DNA of 47,939 nt from Cyanobium sp. E1_MAG_00006 (GCA_027488975.1 JAIYAQ010000038.1:1-47939), one strand, 5' to 3'. Shown: positions 1 through 8,069, counted from the first letter of the stretch. The notes: generated from the sequence alone by a model not told the origin. Program-made: numbers and translations.

Positions 1-22
1 CACCCTGCGGGGTGGCTTTTTT
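1..22 (+). terminator. Rho-independent terminator of a gene left of the window
   Basis: The window opens with CACCC, loop TGCG, GGGTG, then CTTTTTT. The 5-bp stem may continue beyond the left edge, since G15 could pair with an unseen base. No coding frame precedes it here, so it belongs to an upstream plus-strand gene. The following 95 bp to the next gene are T/G-rich and show nothing else I can name. Confidence 0.65.
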
Positions 23-117
23 GTTGGCTTCTGTTTGTGGGGTTGGTTTGTGGGTGTGGGCTGCCAACCCTCGCCAATTAGTCTCTGGGGCGTCGGCGGT
101 GGCGGGGACCAGCCAGG

Positions 118-1059
118 GTGATGGAGAGTGTCCGGGGTGCCTGGCGATGGCCGCGATTGTTCTGGAGGGCCTATCGCCTCTGGGATCGTGAGGATTGCAT
201 TGATCTCAGTGCGGCTTTCGCCTACCACACACTGCAGTCTCTCTTCCCGATTCTGCTGATTGCCCTGGGTGTGGCAAGTCGTGTTCTTGGCCGAGTCGAT
301 GGCCTGATTGAGAACCTGTTGCAGCTCGCTGATCAGTTTCTGCCGCCAGCGGTGCTCCCCCTGGTGAGCGGCACGTTGTTGAAGCTTTTTCGCCAAGGTA
401 CGGGCGCTGGCGTGGTGGGTGCCGTCTTCCTGCTCGTTTCCGCCACCAATGCCTATTTGAGCTTGCAGCGCGGGGCAGACCGTCTCTGGGGATTCAGGCC
501 TTGCCTGACTCCCCCCGCCAATTGGCTTCAGCCCGTTCTGCGCTTCATCCGGGCCCGTATCGAGTCGTTCGCGTTGGTGGTCCTGATCGGATTCTTCGTG
601 GTGCTGGATCAGGTCACCACCAACCTGCGACTGCTTAGTCCTGGCAGTTGGCGCTTGCTGCTGGAGCAGTGGCTGCCCGCCAGTGTTCGCTTCTGGATGC
701 CAGTGCCATGGTTGGTGGATGTGGGTCTCAGTCTGGTGATCTCCTGCAGCCTCGCCTTTGCGCTGCTGGCACTGTTGCCAACGCGCCCTGTGCCGCGCCG
801 CCCGCTTCTGCCCGGGGCGCTGTTGATCGGCTTCGTGCTCACGGCGCTGAACGCGGCCCTGGGCCGGAGTCTGCTGTCGCTGGGGGCGCGCTTTCAGGCC
901 TATGGGGTGATCGGCGGTGTGCTGCTGCTCAGCCTCTGGGTGTGGTTGGTGGCCTTGATCATTTATTACGGCATGGCACTGAGCGTTGTGATCAGTCGCT
1001 TGGAGCACGGTGGGCGATCCACACCTGCCGCCCTCCGCCCGCTCCCCCCGCAAGCCTGA
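118..1059 (+). CDS. YihY/BrkB (UPF0761) family inner-membrane protein
   Basis: A 313-residue polytopic membrane protein. Family hallmarks are visible: an N-terminal amphipathic stretch, the motif AFAYHTLQSLFPILL at about residues 28-42, and a C-terminal half with several hydrophobic helices ending near GGVLLLSLWVWLVALIIYYG. Length fits the family (about 280-330). Molecular function is not established for the family; older ribonuclease BN and secretion labels are unreliable. GTG at 118 is immediately followed by ATG at 121, so the true start may be either. Downstream is a second small membrane protein on the same strand. Confidence 0.85.
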   Translation: MMESVRGAWRWPRLFWRAYRLWDREDCIDLSAAFAYHTLQSLFPILLIALGVASRVLGRVDGLIENLLQLADQFLPPAVLPLVSGTLLKLFRQGTGAGVVGAVFLLVSATNAYLSLQRGADRLWGFRPCLTPPANWLQPVLRFIRARIESFALVVLIGFFVVLDQVTTNLRLLSPGSWRLLLEQWLPASVRFWMPVPWLVDVGLSLVISCSLAFALLALLPTRPVPRRPLLPGALLIGFVLTALNAALGRSLLSLGARFQAYGVIGGVLLLSLWVWLVALIIYYGMALSVVISRLEHGGRSTPAALRPLPPQA

Positions 1060-1134
1060 GGATGGTGTTCAGCATCACGGCCTTCCTGCCCGACCTGGTG
1101 CGCACGCTTTCTGGGCAGACCGTGTGGTGAGTCG

Positions 1135-1476
1135 ATGCAGCGCCCCGTTCCCTGGTTCTGGCTGATTGCTCTGGCCCTGCTGCTGGTTGCTCCCGGCCTC
1201 ACGGCCCGCCTGTTCGTCGACGTGATCGAAGGGGTGACCCTGGTGCTCGTTCTTGGACCTCTGGTTCTGGCTGGTGCCGGTCTGCTGGTGTGGCAGTGGG
1301 CCAAACGCAGGATGACGATCTGCCCTGCCTGCGGCACACCCAGCCTGGGGGCTCTGCAGTGCCCCGCATGCGGCGCCAGCCTGGTGGCGGATGCTCCCGC
1401 GGCTGCCACGACGGCTGAGCCGGCCGCTCGGGATGCCGTCATCGACGTCCAGGTGCGGGACGTCAGCGACGACTGA
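1135..1476 (+). CDS. Small membrane protein with C-terminal zinc ribbon
   Basis: A 113-residue protein with two hydrophobic helices (about residues 8-25 and 33-53), a basic KRR stop-transfer, and then a zinc-ribbon-like pair CPAC (about 62-65) and CPAC (about 76-79). The tail is acidic and Ala-rich. The four cysteines should bind one metal on the cytoplasmic side. I recognise no named family or function. The ATG sits 75 bp after the YihY-type gene on the same strand, so co-transcription is possible. The next gene converges from the other strand 22 bp away. Confidence 0.7.
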   Translation: MQRPVPWFWLIALALLLVAPGLTARLFVDVIEGVTLVLVLGPLVLAGAGLLVWQWAKRRMTICPACGTPSLGALQCPACGASLVADAPAAATTAEPAARDAVIDVQVRDVSDD

Positions 1477-1498
1477 CCGGGATAACGGCCGGGTCCTC

Positions 1499-1870
1499 TC
1501 AGTGAACGGCGGCTCCCTGGCGGGCCAGTTCCGCCAGCCTCCGTTCACGCAAGAACAGGAAGAACGGGGCCGCAAAGGCGAAGGCGATCGTCACGCTGCT
1601 CAGCAGCACCAGCCAGAGGTGGCGCATCTGCAGCCGCCTGCTCTCCACCACGATCCATAGGGTCACGGCCGTCGCTCCCACCAGCAGGTCGCGCGAGAGC
1701 GACTGAGCCGCGGGATTCGCATTGGCCAGCTCAACGAACAGCCCCAGATCAAAACTGGAGCCGTATTGGCGCATGTAGTCGAGATTGGCCAGCCAAGGCA
1801 GGATCCCGCCGGCGACAGCCAGGGCCAGATACAGCCAGGCCAGCCAGGGTCGCGGAGTCGGGCTGGTCAT
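1499..1870 (-). CDS. DUF2834-like small membrane protein
   Basis: A 123-residue protein with three to four hydrophobic helices: WLAWLYLALAVAGGILPWL near the N terminus, a middle helix around DLLVGATAVTLWIVV, and LWLVLLSSVTIAFAFAAPFFLFL, followed by a basic tail. The pattern matches the DUF2834 family, which has no known function. I take the ATG at 1870 rather than an earlier in-frame start because it overlaps the xseB stop codon as ATGA, typical of translational coupling. It is the last gene of the xseA-xseB set, which does not by itself imply a DNA-repair role. Confidence 0.75.
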   Translation of the reverse strand: MTSPTPRPWLAWLYLALAVAGGILPWLANLDYMRQYGSSFDLGLFVELANANPAAQSLSRDLLVGATAVTLWIVVESRRLQMRHLWLVLLSSVTIAFAFAAPFFLFLRERRLAELARQGAAVH

Positions 1871-2163
1871 GGTGAGGGGCTCGTGCTGCGGGCCTCCCAT
1901 TCGATCACCTCCTGCTCCACCCGCTGCAGCACCGCCTCGCAGCGGTTGGCATAGGCCTCGGCCCGCTGGTACAGCCCTGCCATCTCCTCCACCTCCAGAT
2001 CGTCGGCCTGCAGCCGGGCCATGGCGAGTTGAAGGGCAGTTCGAGCCTCCTGAAAGCTCAGCCCTGCCACGTCCGCGAGCCAGTCGGGATTGCCTGCTGC
2101 AGCGAGCGCCTCTGCCGGCGTGGTGGCGCTGCCGCTGCGTCGCTTGGCGGGACTCTCGTGCAT
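1867..2163 (-). CDS. xseB: Exodeoxyribonuclease VII small subunit
   Basis: A 98-residue protein whose central segment, from about residue 28 (WLADVAGLSFQEA) to the coiled helix ending near VEQEVIEWEA, fits XseB. The key region is LQADDLEVEEMAGLYQRAEAYANRCEAVL, the usual helical hairpin that packs on the XseA C terminus. The low-complexity N-terminal extension of about 25 residues is longer than in enterobacteria. ExoVII degrades single-stranded DNA processively from both ends in the cytoplasm. It lies 21 bp downstream of xseA on the same strand and its stop overlaps the next start as ATGA. Confidence 0.88.
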   Translation of the reverse strand: MHESPAKRRSGSATTPAEALAAAGNPDWLADVAGLSFQEARTALQLAMARLQADDLEVEEMAGLYQRAEAYANRCEAVLQRVEQEVIEWEARSTSPSP

Positions 2164-2184
2164 GGGGCGGGATCGTGTGGGGGC

Positions 2185-3333
2185 TCAGCCGGGGCCTGAG
2201 CCCTCGGCAACGGCATCGATCCTGCCGTCCGCCAGCTCAAGCTGCAGCCGATCTCCTGCACGCACCTGCTGCACCGAGCGGAGCAGGCGGCCATCGGGGC
2301 GTCGCACCAAGGCAAAGCCCCGCTGCAGGAGCCGTTGGGGGGAGAGCGCTTGCAGCAGCTCATGCCGCTGCCGCAGCTGCTGCCGCCAGTGCTCCAGCAA
2401 CTGGTTGGGATGCAGCTGGACCAGCCTCTGCCGCTCCCCCTCCAGGCGTAGGCGCTCCTGCTGCAGGCGATGGTGCACGAGTTGGCGCAGCCGTGTGCGC
2501 TGGTGGCTGAGGTCCTGGATCAGGCTGAGCCGATCCGGCAGCAGTGCCACCATCGCCCCGGTGGGGGTGGCGGCCCGGTAGTCGGCCACCAGGTCGGCGA
2601 TGGTGAGGTCGTCCTCGTGGCCCAGGCCCGTGATCACCGGCAGAGGACAGGCCGCCAGGTCTCTGGCCAGGGCTTCGCTGTCGAACACCGCCAGGTCCTC
2701 GCGGCTGCCGCTGCCGCGGGCCAGCACGATCGCCTCGAGGCCCAGCGCGCTGGCCACCGCCAGTACCTCGGCGAGACGCTGGCGAATCTGCTCCTCCACG
2801 GCCCCCTGCACGGGAATCGGCACCACGTGGATTCGGGTGCTCGGCCAGCGCTCCGCTGCCGTGCGCAGCATGTCGGCCAGGGCCGAGCTGGGCACGCTGG
2901 TCAGCAGGGCGATCGCCCTCGGCATCGGCGGTAGCGGTCGATTGCGGGCTGGATCCAGAAGTCCTTCGGGCTCCAGTTGCTGGCGCACCTGCTCAAAGCG
3001 CAGCAGGACGGTGCTCAGGCTCGGACGCATGTCGAGAACCTGCACGCACAGCGACGCGCGGGCGCTCCAGAAATTGAGCTTGCCCACCACCAGCACACCA
3101 TCGCCCTCCAGGGGCTGGTGATTGAGTCGGCTCAACTGGGAGGCCCAGACCACGGCCTGAATGGAGGCTTGTCCATCCACAAGCGTCAGCCAGAGGTGCC
3201 CCTTCTTGAGCTGCGGCCGTGACACGGTGGCTTCCAGCAGGAAGCGCGGGGCGAAGCCCCGCTCCAGCAGGGAGCCGATGGCCTGGTTCAGTTCGGCGAC
3301 GCTGTAGTGCGGCAGGCCGGGATCGGAGCTCAA
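2185..3333 (-). CDS. xseA: Exodeoxyribonuclease VII large subunit
   Basis: A 382-residue protein with an N-terminal OB-fold (about residues 8-105; YSVAELNQAI, GHLWLTLVDGQASIQAVVW) and the catalytic core. The core signature is present as ARGSGSREDLAVFD and ITGLGHEDDLTIADLVADYRAATPTGA at about 204-260. The usual RGGGS reads RGSGS here. The C-terminal third is a long Arg/Gln/Leu-rich coiled coil (about 265-345) that recruits XseB. The start is TTG at 3333, three bases after the stop of an upstream small frame. No in-frame ATG lies nearby, so TTG is the best choice. Confidence 0.9.
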   Translation of the reverse strand: MSSDPGLPHYSVAELNQAIGSLLERGFAPRFLLEATVSRPQLKKGHLWLTLVDGQASIQAVVWASQLSRLNHQPLEGDGVLVVGKLNFWSARASLCVQVLDMRPSLSTVLLRFEQVRQQLEPEGLLDPARNRPLPPMPRAIALLTSVPSSALADMLRTAAERWPSTRIHVVPIPVQGAVEEQIRQRLAEVLAVASALGLEAIVLARGSGSREDLAVFDSEALARDLAACPLPVITGLGHEDDLTIADLVADYRAATPTGAMVALLPDRLSLIQDLSHQRTRLRQLVHHRLQQERLRLEGERQRLVQLHPNQLLEHWRQQLRQRHELLQALSPQRLLQRGFALVRRPDGRLLRSVQQVRAGDRLQLELADGRIDAVAEGSGPG

Positions 3334-3336
3334 GGG

Positions 3337-3573
3337 TCAGCGCTCAAGGCTGCGGTAGCAACGCCACCAGTAGAGGCTCACCAGGGCACCCAGTGCTGCC
3401 ACCACGAGCCCGACGGGATGGTCCAGGCGGATCACGCCGATGCTGGTGATCACCAGGGCGGTGCTGAGCAGCCGGGCGCCGTCACGGCGGTTCTTGGCGT
3501 AGAGGCGGGCCAGGGGAGTCGTGCTGCTGAAACGCCAGTCTCGCCCATCAAAAAACCGCCCTTGCAGGGGCGG
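3337..3573 (-). CDS. Small membrane-protein frame without an ATG/GTG/TTG start
   Basis: Between xseA and the HLIP gene a frame is open for 78 codons from an in-frame TAA (3574-3576) to TGA (3337-3339). My hand translation gives a basic amphipathic start (LARLYAKNRRDGARLL), a hydrophobic segment (LVITSIGVIRL), a second hydrophobic segment (PVGLVVAALGALVSLYWW) and a basic end (RCYRSLER). This looks like a real small membrane protein of about 58-72 residues, not a shadow frame. No ATG, GTG or TTG occurs in frame at the N terminus; CTG at 3513 is the most sensible candidate. Its TGA lies three bases before the xseA start, suggesting coupling. It could also be a decayed gene, or one reached by frameshift from the ATG at 3548. 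Confidence 0.4.
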   Translation of the reverse strand, partial: PPLQGRFFDGRDWRFSSTTPLARLYAKNRRDGARLLSTALVITSIGVIRLDHPVGLVVAALGALVSLYWWRCYRSLER

Positions 3574-3575
3574 TT
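3550..3575 (-). terminator. Rho-independent terminator of the HLIP gene
   Basis: On the minus strand CCGCCC (3573-3568 reversed), a six-base loop and GGGCGG form a stem, extended by AA/TT pairs, followed by six T residues (3555-3550). It begins 26 bp after the HLIP stop codon. The T tract runs directly into the small membrane-protein frame that precedes xseA. Confidence 0.85.
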
Positions 3576-3600
3576 AACGGGACGGTTCCGGCTGTGGGGC

Positions 3601-3741
3601 TCAGCCCAGGCCGAGCTGGCCGAGAATGCCCTGGCCGGTGAGCAGTTCGGTGGCCAGGCCGATGGTGAAACCGAGCATGGCCAGGCGGCCATTCCAGGTC
3701 TCGGCGAAGTTGACGAAACCGAAGCGGGAGGAGTCGGACAT
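3601..3741 (-). CDS. hli: High-light-inducible protein (HLIP, one-helix CAB-like)
   Basis: A 46-residue protein with the single chlorophyll-binding helix of the LHC superfamily. The motif FAETWNGRLAMLGFTIGLATEL has Glu14, Asn17 and Arg19 in the conserved positions and ends with TGQGILGQLGLG. HLIPs sit in the thylakoid membrane, bind chlorophyll and carotenoid, and protect photosystem II assembly and chlorophyll synthesis under excess light. The frame extends upstream, but the ATG at 3741 fits family length and has GGAGGAG 18-24 bases ahead on the message. It has its own terminator. Confidence 0.93.
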   Translation of the reverse strand: MSDSSRFGFVNFAETWNGRLAMLGFTIGLATELLTGQGILGQLGLG

Positions 3742-3765
3742 GGGTGATGCCTCAGCGACTCCTCC

Positions 3766-3771
3766 ATTGTA
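3766..3771 (-). promoter_or_regulatory. Candidate -10 element for the HLIP gene
   Basis: The minus strand reads TACAAT here, 25-30 bases upstream of the HLIP ATG, which would give a leader of about 18 nt. No good -35 hexamer sits 16-18 bp further upstream, so this may be an activator-dependent promoter or chance. Confidence 0.3.
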
Positions 3772-3835
3772 ACGAAACTTGGCGGGCGCTTGACAGTGCC
3801 CGTCGATACCTTGGAAGGCGGTACATCGCACCGAC

Positions 3836-4642
3836 GTGACGCCTCCCCGCCAGCGGCTGCAGCAGCAGCTCTCGGCTCCGCTGCCCGAGGCCCCGGAGCT
3901 GGTGCTGGTGACCGATCTCGACGGCACCCTGCTGGGTGGCGCCACCCCGGAGCGGCGGCGCTTCTACCGCTGGCTGGCGGAACAGCGGCAGCGGGTGCTG
4001 CATGTGTTCTGCACGGGACGGGATCTTGGCTCGATTGCCCGGGTGCTGCAGGAGGACGAGCCGATCGGCCTGGCGGCTCCCCATCTGGTGATCGGTGATG
4101 TGGGCTGCACGGTGGCCTGCGGTGCCTCCCTGTTGCCACTGCCTCTGGCGGTGGAGCCCATCGAGGCCCGCTGGCGGGATCTGGAGTCACGCCTGGTGCC
4201 GCTGCTGGAGAACCAGCCCGGTTTGTCCCTTCAGCCGGTCAGCTCCAACCGTCGGTTCGCCTACTACGTGGACCTAGAGCGATTCGATCGCAGCCTGATC
4301 GGCCGCCTGGAGGCGGAGGGGGCGGACTGCGTGCTCTCCGACAGTCGCTATTTCGATGTGCTGCCTGCCGGCGTGAACAAGGGCAGCACCCTGCTGGCGC
4401 TGCTGGAGTGGCTGGAGGCCGATCACGCCACGGTGGTCACAGCAGGCGACACCCTCAACGATCTGGCCATGTTCGAGACCGGCCTGATGGGCGTGATGGT
4501 GGGCAATGCGGAGCCGGACCTGGTGGCGCAGCTGCCGCGGCTGCCACGGGTGTATCGCGCCCGGGCCGACGGCTGCGCAGGGATCGCCGAGGGGTTGCGC
4601 CACTTCGGTTTTGACCATCTGTTCGAGCGCCTCTGGGACTGA
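3836..4642 (+). CDS. HAD-IIB sugar-phosphate phosphatase (sucrose-phosphatase-like)
   Basis: A 268-residue HAD hydrolase. Motif I is LVTDLDGTLLGG (about residues 24-35), motif II is HVFCTGRDLGS (about 57-67), the motif III lysine is in PAGVNKGSTLLALL, and motif IV is TAGDTLNDLAMF. The type-IIB cap lies between motifs II and III. This arrangement matches the sucrose-6-phosphate phosphatase and glucosyl/mannosyl-3-phosphoglycerate phosphatase group, which makes compatible solutes in cyanobacteria. I cannot pick the substrate from sequence alone. GTG at 3836 is the start. The gene diverges from the HLIP gene across 94 bp and converges with hrpB. Confidence 0.75.
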   Translation: MTPPRQRLQQQLSAPLPEAPELVLVTDLDGTLLGGATPERRRFYRWLAEQRQRVLHVFCTGRDLGSIARVLQEDEPIGLAAPHLVIGDVGCTVACGASLLPLPLAVEPIEARWRDLESRLVPLLENQPGLSLQPVSSNRRFAYYVDLERFDRSLIGRLEAEGADCVLSDSRYFDVLPAGVNKGSTLLALLEWLEADHATVVTAGDTLNDLAMFETGLMGVMVGNAEPDLVAQLPRLPRVYRARADGCAGIAEGLRHFGFDHLFERLWD

Positions 4643-4676
4643 GCGGACGCGCCGCAAGCTCGGATCAGGATCGGGA

Positions 4677-7220
4677 TCAGGCCCCAGGCGACTTGCCCTG
4701 TGCCTGCTCCAGGCGTCGCTTGGTGAGGGCTGTGGCCTGGGCGCTGCTCGGATCCTCCGGCCAGGGGTGACGCGGGTAGCGGCCGCGCAGGTCGCGGCGC
4801 ACCTCTTGGTAAGCGCCCCGCCAGAAGCCCGCCAGGTCCTGGGTGACGGCAGCAGGACGGCCAGCGGGGGAGAGCAGCTGCACGGTCACCGGCAGACGTC
4901 CCTGCAGCACGGTTGGGGTCACGGCGGAGCCGAACAGCTCCTGCAGCTTCACGGCCAGCACCGGGGTGCCGCTGCTGTAGTCGAGTCGGGCCTGGCGGCC
5001 TGAGGGGATCGGCAGCGTGATGGGCAGCCACTGATCCAGCTGGCGGCGACTGTCCCAGGCCAGGCCGCTCCAGAGCCCCTCCACCAGATCGAGACGCTGC
5101 AGGTCAACGCGGCTGCGCAGATCCGCCAGCTGATCCCCCAGCCAGGCGGTTGGCTCGGCGGCCAGTGCGGCATCGCTGCGGTCGGGCCAGGGGGCCCCGA
5201 GGTGGTGATGCGCCAGGCAGAGACGCTGCTGCAGCTGGCGGCTGGCCCCATCCCACGGCAGGGCGGCCAGTCCCATGGCCTTGAGCCCCTGCCGCCATGC
5301 GGACAGCACCGCCGATTCCGGAGCCTCCGGCCAGGGGCGACGCTCCAGGATCAGGGCGCCCAGCCGCAGCAGCCGTTCGCAGCGCACCCGCTCCTGCCGG
5401 CTGTCCCATGCCACCTGCATGTCCAGGTCGCCAGCCTCGGCCGCCAGGGCTTCGAGGCTGGCGCGGGCCAGGGGTAGGGCCAGCTGGATGCGGCAGTCGC
5501 GGCCGGCCCCGTCGGCGCTGGCGATGGCCAGGGCCTCGCAACTCAGCAGCGGGTCGCTGGGGTGCAGCAGGGCGCCGCGACCGCCACGGGTCAGGAAGCG
5601 CCCGGGGCTTCCCTCCCGCGCCAGGGCGACCCGCTCGGGGTAGGCATGGGCCACCAGCTCGGCGGCGATCACGCTCTCCGGGAGCAGGCCAGCGGCGGCA
5701 ACGCCCGTGCTGCCCAGTTGCCGCTGCAGCTGCTGCTGGAGCTGGCGCAGCTGCTGGCGGCGTGGATCGCGGCCGGGGGCCCGCAGCCAGTCGAGCCGCC
5801 GCATCAGATCACAACCCGCGGCGCTGGCCTGCAGCGGGTCCCGCTCGCTCAGCAGGGCAGCGAGGGCGCAGCCCAGCTCCTCGGCCCCCACGGCCCTGGC
5901 CCGCAGCAGCAGTCGGGCCAGGCGCGGATGCACCCCGAGGGCTGCCATCTCCCGTCCGGACGCGGTCAGGGTGCCCCGCTCGTCCAGGGCCCCCAGCTGC
6001 CGGAGCAGCAGCTGGCCCTCCTGCAGGCTGGCCCGAGGTGGTGGGTCCAGCCAGGGCAGCTGTTCCCCGAGCCCGGCCCCCCACTGCGCCAGCTGCAGCA
6101 CCACGGGGGTGGGATCGCACTCCAGCAGTTCGGGCGGGTCGAAGGAGGGTCTGCGCTGCTGCTCTGCCGGACTCCAGAGCCGGATGCAGCGTCCGGGCCC
6201 AAGGCGGCCGGCTCGGCCCGCCCGCTGCTCGGCGCTGGCCAGGCTGGCCGGCAGGGTCACCAGGCTGTCCATGCCGGTGGTCGGATCAAAGCGGCTGCGG
6301 CGGCTCAGGCCGCTGTCCACCACCAGCGTCACCCCTTCGATGGTCAACGAGCTTTCGGCGATGCTGGTGGCCAGCACCACGCGCCCGGCGGCGCGGACGC
6401 CGCGCTGGATGGCGCGGGCCTGGGCCGCCAGGGGCAGGTTGCCGTGCAGCGGGCAGAGCTCCAGCTCCGCCCCCCACGCGGTGCCAGCGATGCTCTGCAG
6501 GCACTGCTGGATCTCCCGTTGACCGGGCAGGAACACCAGCACGGTCTCCCCGGGCTGCCGCTGATCGAGCCAGTGGTGCTCCAGTGCGCGCAGCACCTGA
6601 TCCGCCAGTCTCTCCGCGGGCCGTGGTGGCTGGTGCTGCACCGCCACCGGATGGCTGCGGCCGGCGCTCTCCAGTCGCTCGGCCTCCGGTATCTGCTTCT
6701 GCAGGGGCTGCAGGTTGAGCGTGGCCGACATCACCAGCAGCCGCAGCTCCGGTGCCAGCAGCGGCCGGGCCTCGCGCAGCAGGGTCAGGGCGAGATCCGC
6801 CTCACTGCGGCGCTCATGGAACTCATCGAAGATCACGCAGGCCACATCCCCCAGGCTGGGGTCCGCCTGCAGCTGGCGCAGAAACAGCCCGTCGGTGAGC
6901 ACCTCCAGGCGTGTGGCGGCCGAAATGCGCGACTCCAGCCGCACCCGGTAGCCCACGCGCTGCCCCACCGGTTCGCCGAGTTCGCCAGCGAGTCGCTCGG
7001 CTGCGGCCTTGGCGGCCAGCCGCCGGGGCTCCAGCATCAGGATCCGCTGCCGTGGTGCGGGCTCAAGGGCGCGAAGCAGGGCCAGCGGTGCCCGGGTGGT
7101 CTTGCCCGCCCCTGGGGGCGCCTGCAGCAGCACGGTCCCGCCCGCCGGCAACCGCCGCACCAGCTCGGGCAGCAGCGGATCGATCGGCAGCGGATCGATC
7201 AGCAAAGGATCGATCAGCAA
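4677..7220 (-). CDS. hrpB: HrpB-type DEAH-box ATP-dependent helicase
   Basis: About 847 residues from the TTG at 7220. Helicase motifs occur in order: QAPPGAGKTTRAPLAL (I), FDEFHERRSEADLAL (II, DEFH), VMSATLNLQPL (III), LVFLPGQREIQQ (IV), LATSIAESSLTIEGVTLVVDSGLSR (V) and EQRAGRAGRLGPGRCIRLWS (VI). A helical HA2-like domain and the family-specific HrpB C-terminal region follow (about residues 620-845). It probably remodels RNA in an NTP-dependent way; its cellular substrates are poorly known. The frame stays open upstream into the preceding gene, but starting at 7220 leaves a 14-bp gap to it. A second TTG at 7205 is equally possible because the N terminus is a 15-bp repeat. Confidence 0.88.
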   Translation of the reverse strand: MLIDPLLIDPLPIDPLLPELVRRLPAGGTVLLQAPPGAGKTTRAPLALLRALEPAPRQRILMLEPRRLAAKAAAERLAGELGEPVGQRVGYRVRLESRISAATRLEVLTDGLFLRQLQADPSLGDVACVIFDEFHERRSEADLALTLLREARPLLAPELRLLVMSATLNLQPLQKQIPEAERLESAGRSHPVAVQHQPPRPAERLADQVLRALEHHWLDQRQPGETVLVFLPGQREIQQCLQSIAGTAWGAELELCPLHGNLPLAAQARAIQRGVRAAGRVVLATSIAESSLTIEGVTLVVDSGLSRRSRFDPTTGMDSLVTLPASLASAEQRAGRAGRLGPGRCIRLWSPAEQQRRPSFDPPELLECDPTPVVLQLAQWGAGLGEQLPWLDPPPRASLQEGQLLLRQLGALDERGTLTASGREMAALGVHPRLARLLLRARAVGAEELGCALAALLSERDPLQASAAGCDLMRRLDWLRAPGRDPRRQQLRQLQQQLQRQLGSTGVAAAGLLPESVIAAELVAHAYPERVALAREGSPGRFLTRGGRGALLHPSDPLLSCEALAIASADGAGRDCRIQLALPLARASLEALAAEAGDLDMQVAWDSRQERVRCERLLRLGALILERRPWPEAPESAVLSAWRQGLKAMGLAALPWDGASRQLQQRLCLAHHHLGAPWPDRSDAALAAEPTAWLGDQLADLRSRVDLQRLDLVEGLWSGLAWDSRRQLDQWLPITLPIPSGRQARLDYSSGTPVLAVKLQELFGSAVTPTVLQGRLPVTVQLLSPAGRPAAVTQDLAGFWRGAYQEVRRDLRGRYPRHPWPEDPSSAQATALTKRRLEQAQGKSPGA
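7176..7220 (-). repeat. Three 15-bp in-frame repeats at the hrpB start
   Basis: On the coding strand the units are TTGCTGATCGATCCT (7220-7206), TTGCTGATCGATCCG (7205-7191) and CTGCCGATCGATCCG (7190-7176), encoding LLIDP, LLIDP and LPIDP. Units 1 and 2 each begin with a potential TTG start codon. Confidence 0.85.
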
Positions 7221-7234
7221 CGGAGGGTCAGGGT

Positions 7235-7618
7235 TCAGCGCACGTGACGGGCGCCATCCACCGGGTGATACACCTCGCCCGTGGTCTCCTCGTAGACGAT
7301 CGCCGGCAGTCCGGTTTCGAACATCGTCTGCAGGGCTTCCTTCAGGTAGGGGTTCCAACCACCGGTGCTCACCTTGCCGTGGCGCACCGTCCAGTCCCAG
7401 GTGCCCTGCAGATCGCGGGGGATCCGTCCCTCACGGTCGCGGCGGGCCACCAGATCCTGCGATTCCACCAGGCCAACCAGCATCGGCTCCTTGCCGTAGG
7501 CCGGGGTGAGGATCAGTTCCAGGCGCACAGGGTCCTCCTTCACCAGCCGCAGCTGGAAGCGGGGCGGCAGCTTGATGGCCTTGAGCACGGCAGCCACGAT
7601 CCGGGTTCTTTGCTCCAC
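7235..7618 (-). CDS. Conserved hypothetical protein, hrpB neighbour
   Basis: A 127-residue soluble protein without signal peptide, membrane helix or cysteine motif. It begins MEQRTRIVAAVLKAIKLPPRFQLRLVKEDPVRLEL and contains the turn-rich stretch GTWDWTVRHGKVSTGGWNPYLKEALQTMFETGLPAIVYEE. Composition suggests an alpha/beta fold. I do not recognise a named family; it has the feel of a cyanobacteria-restricted conserved protein. The start is GTG at 7618, preceded by GGAGG four bases upstream, a strong ribosome binding site. The 14-bp gap to hrpB suggests co-transcription. Confidence 0.65.
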   Translation of the reverse strand: MEQRTRIVAAVLKAIKLPPRFQLRLVKEDPVRLELILTPAYGKEPMLVGLVESQDLVARRDREGRIPRDLQGTWDWTVRHGKVSTGGWNPYLKEALQTMFETGLPAIVYEETTGEVYHPVDGARHVR

Positions 7619-7679
7619 TCAGCCTCCGCCGATTCCACAAGCACTCAACGGTTGTACCAGCTGACGGGCCCCGCTGGCC

Positions 7680-8006
7680 TCAGCCGGGGTCTTTCGGCAG
7701 GGCGGGACGCTCGTTATCACCGCTGAAGCGCACCGTCAGGAGGTCGTCCTGGGTGAGCTGGCCATCGGCATCCAGCAGCTCGGGATGGATCGTCACCCGG
7801 CCGGTGCGATCGCCGCTGGGCAGGCGCCCCTGATCGCCCGGTCTGGGGACGGCGCCGTAGCCACGGCCCATGATCCGAAAGGCCTGCCACAGCAAAGCCA
7901 GGAAGCAGGCCCCGTACACCAGGGGCAGCAACTTGGCCAACAGCAGGGAGGAGGTGATGGGCATGCCCAGCGGGGCCGCGAGGCCCGGTGCACCGGTCTT
8001 GTTCAT
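7680..8006 (-). CDS. DUF2973-like single-helix membrane protein
   Basis: A 108-residue protein with one strong hydrophobic helix ([25 protein letters not shown], about residues 18-42), then a cytoplasmic tail with [26 protein letters not shown]. That tail segment is what I associate with DUF2973, a cyanobacterial family of unknown function. ATG codons at 8009 and 8006 follow AGGGGAG; I take 8006. A third ATG at 7964 would remove the short Gly/Ala leader. It diverges from the Deg/HtrA protease gene, so the two may share a control region at 8010-8124. Confidence 0.65.
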   Translation of the reverse strand: MNKTGAPGLAAPLGMPITSSLLLAKLLPLVYGACFLALLWQAFRIMGRGYGAVPRPGDQGRLPSGDRTGRVTIHPELLDADGQLTQDDLLTVRFSGDNERPALPKDPG

Positions 8007-8069
8007 CATCGCTCCCCTGCGGCCCCCGCATCGGCTCCGGAGGGTGGGAACCCCCACTGCCGAGCCGAC

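Noticed and set aside
3790-3795. Consensus -35 TTGACA on the plus strand before the HAD phosphatase
   Set aside because: No acceptable -10 hexamer lies 16-18 bp downstream, and the nearest TA-rich hexamers are at wrong spacing.
5297-7247. Long plus-strand frames opposite hrpB (473 and 561 codons)
   Set aside because: They are Pro/Arg/Ala- or Gln/Gly-rich antisense shadows caused by high GC; the minus strand carries all helicase motifs.
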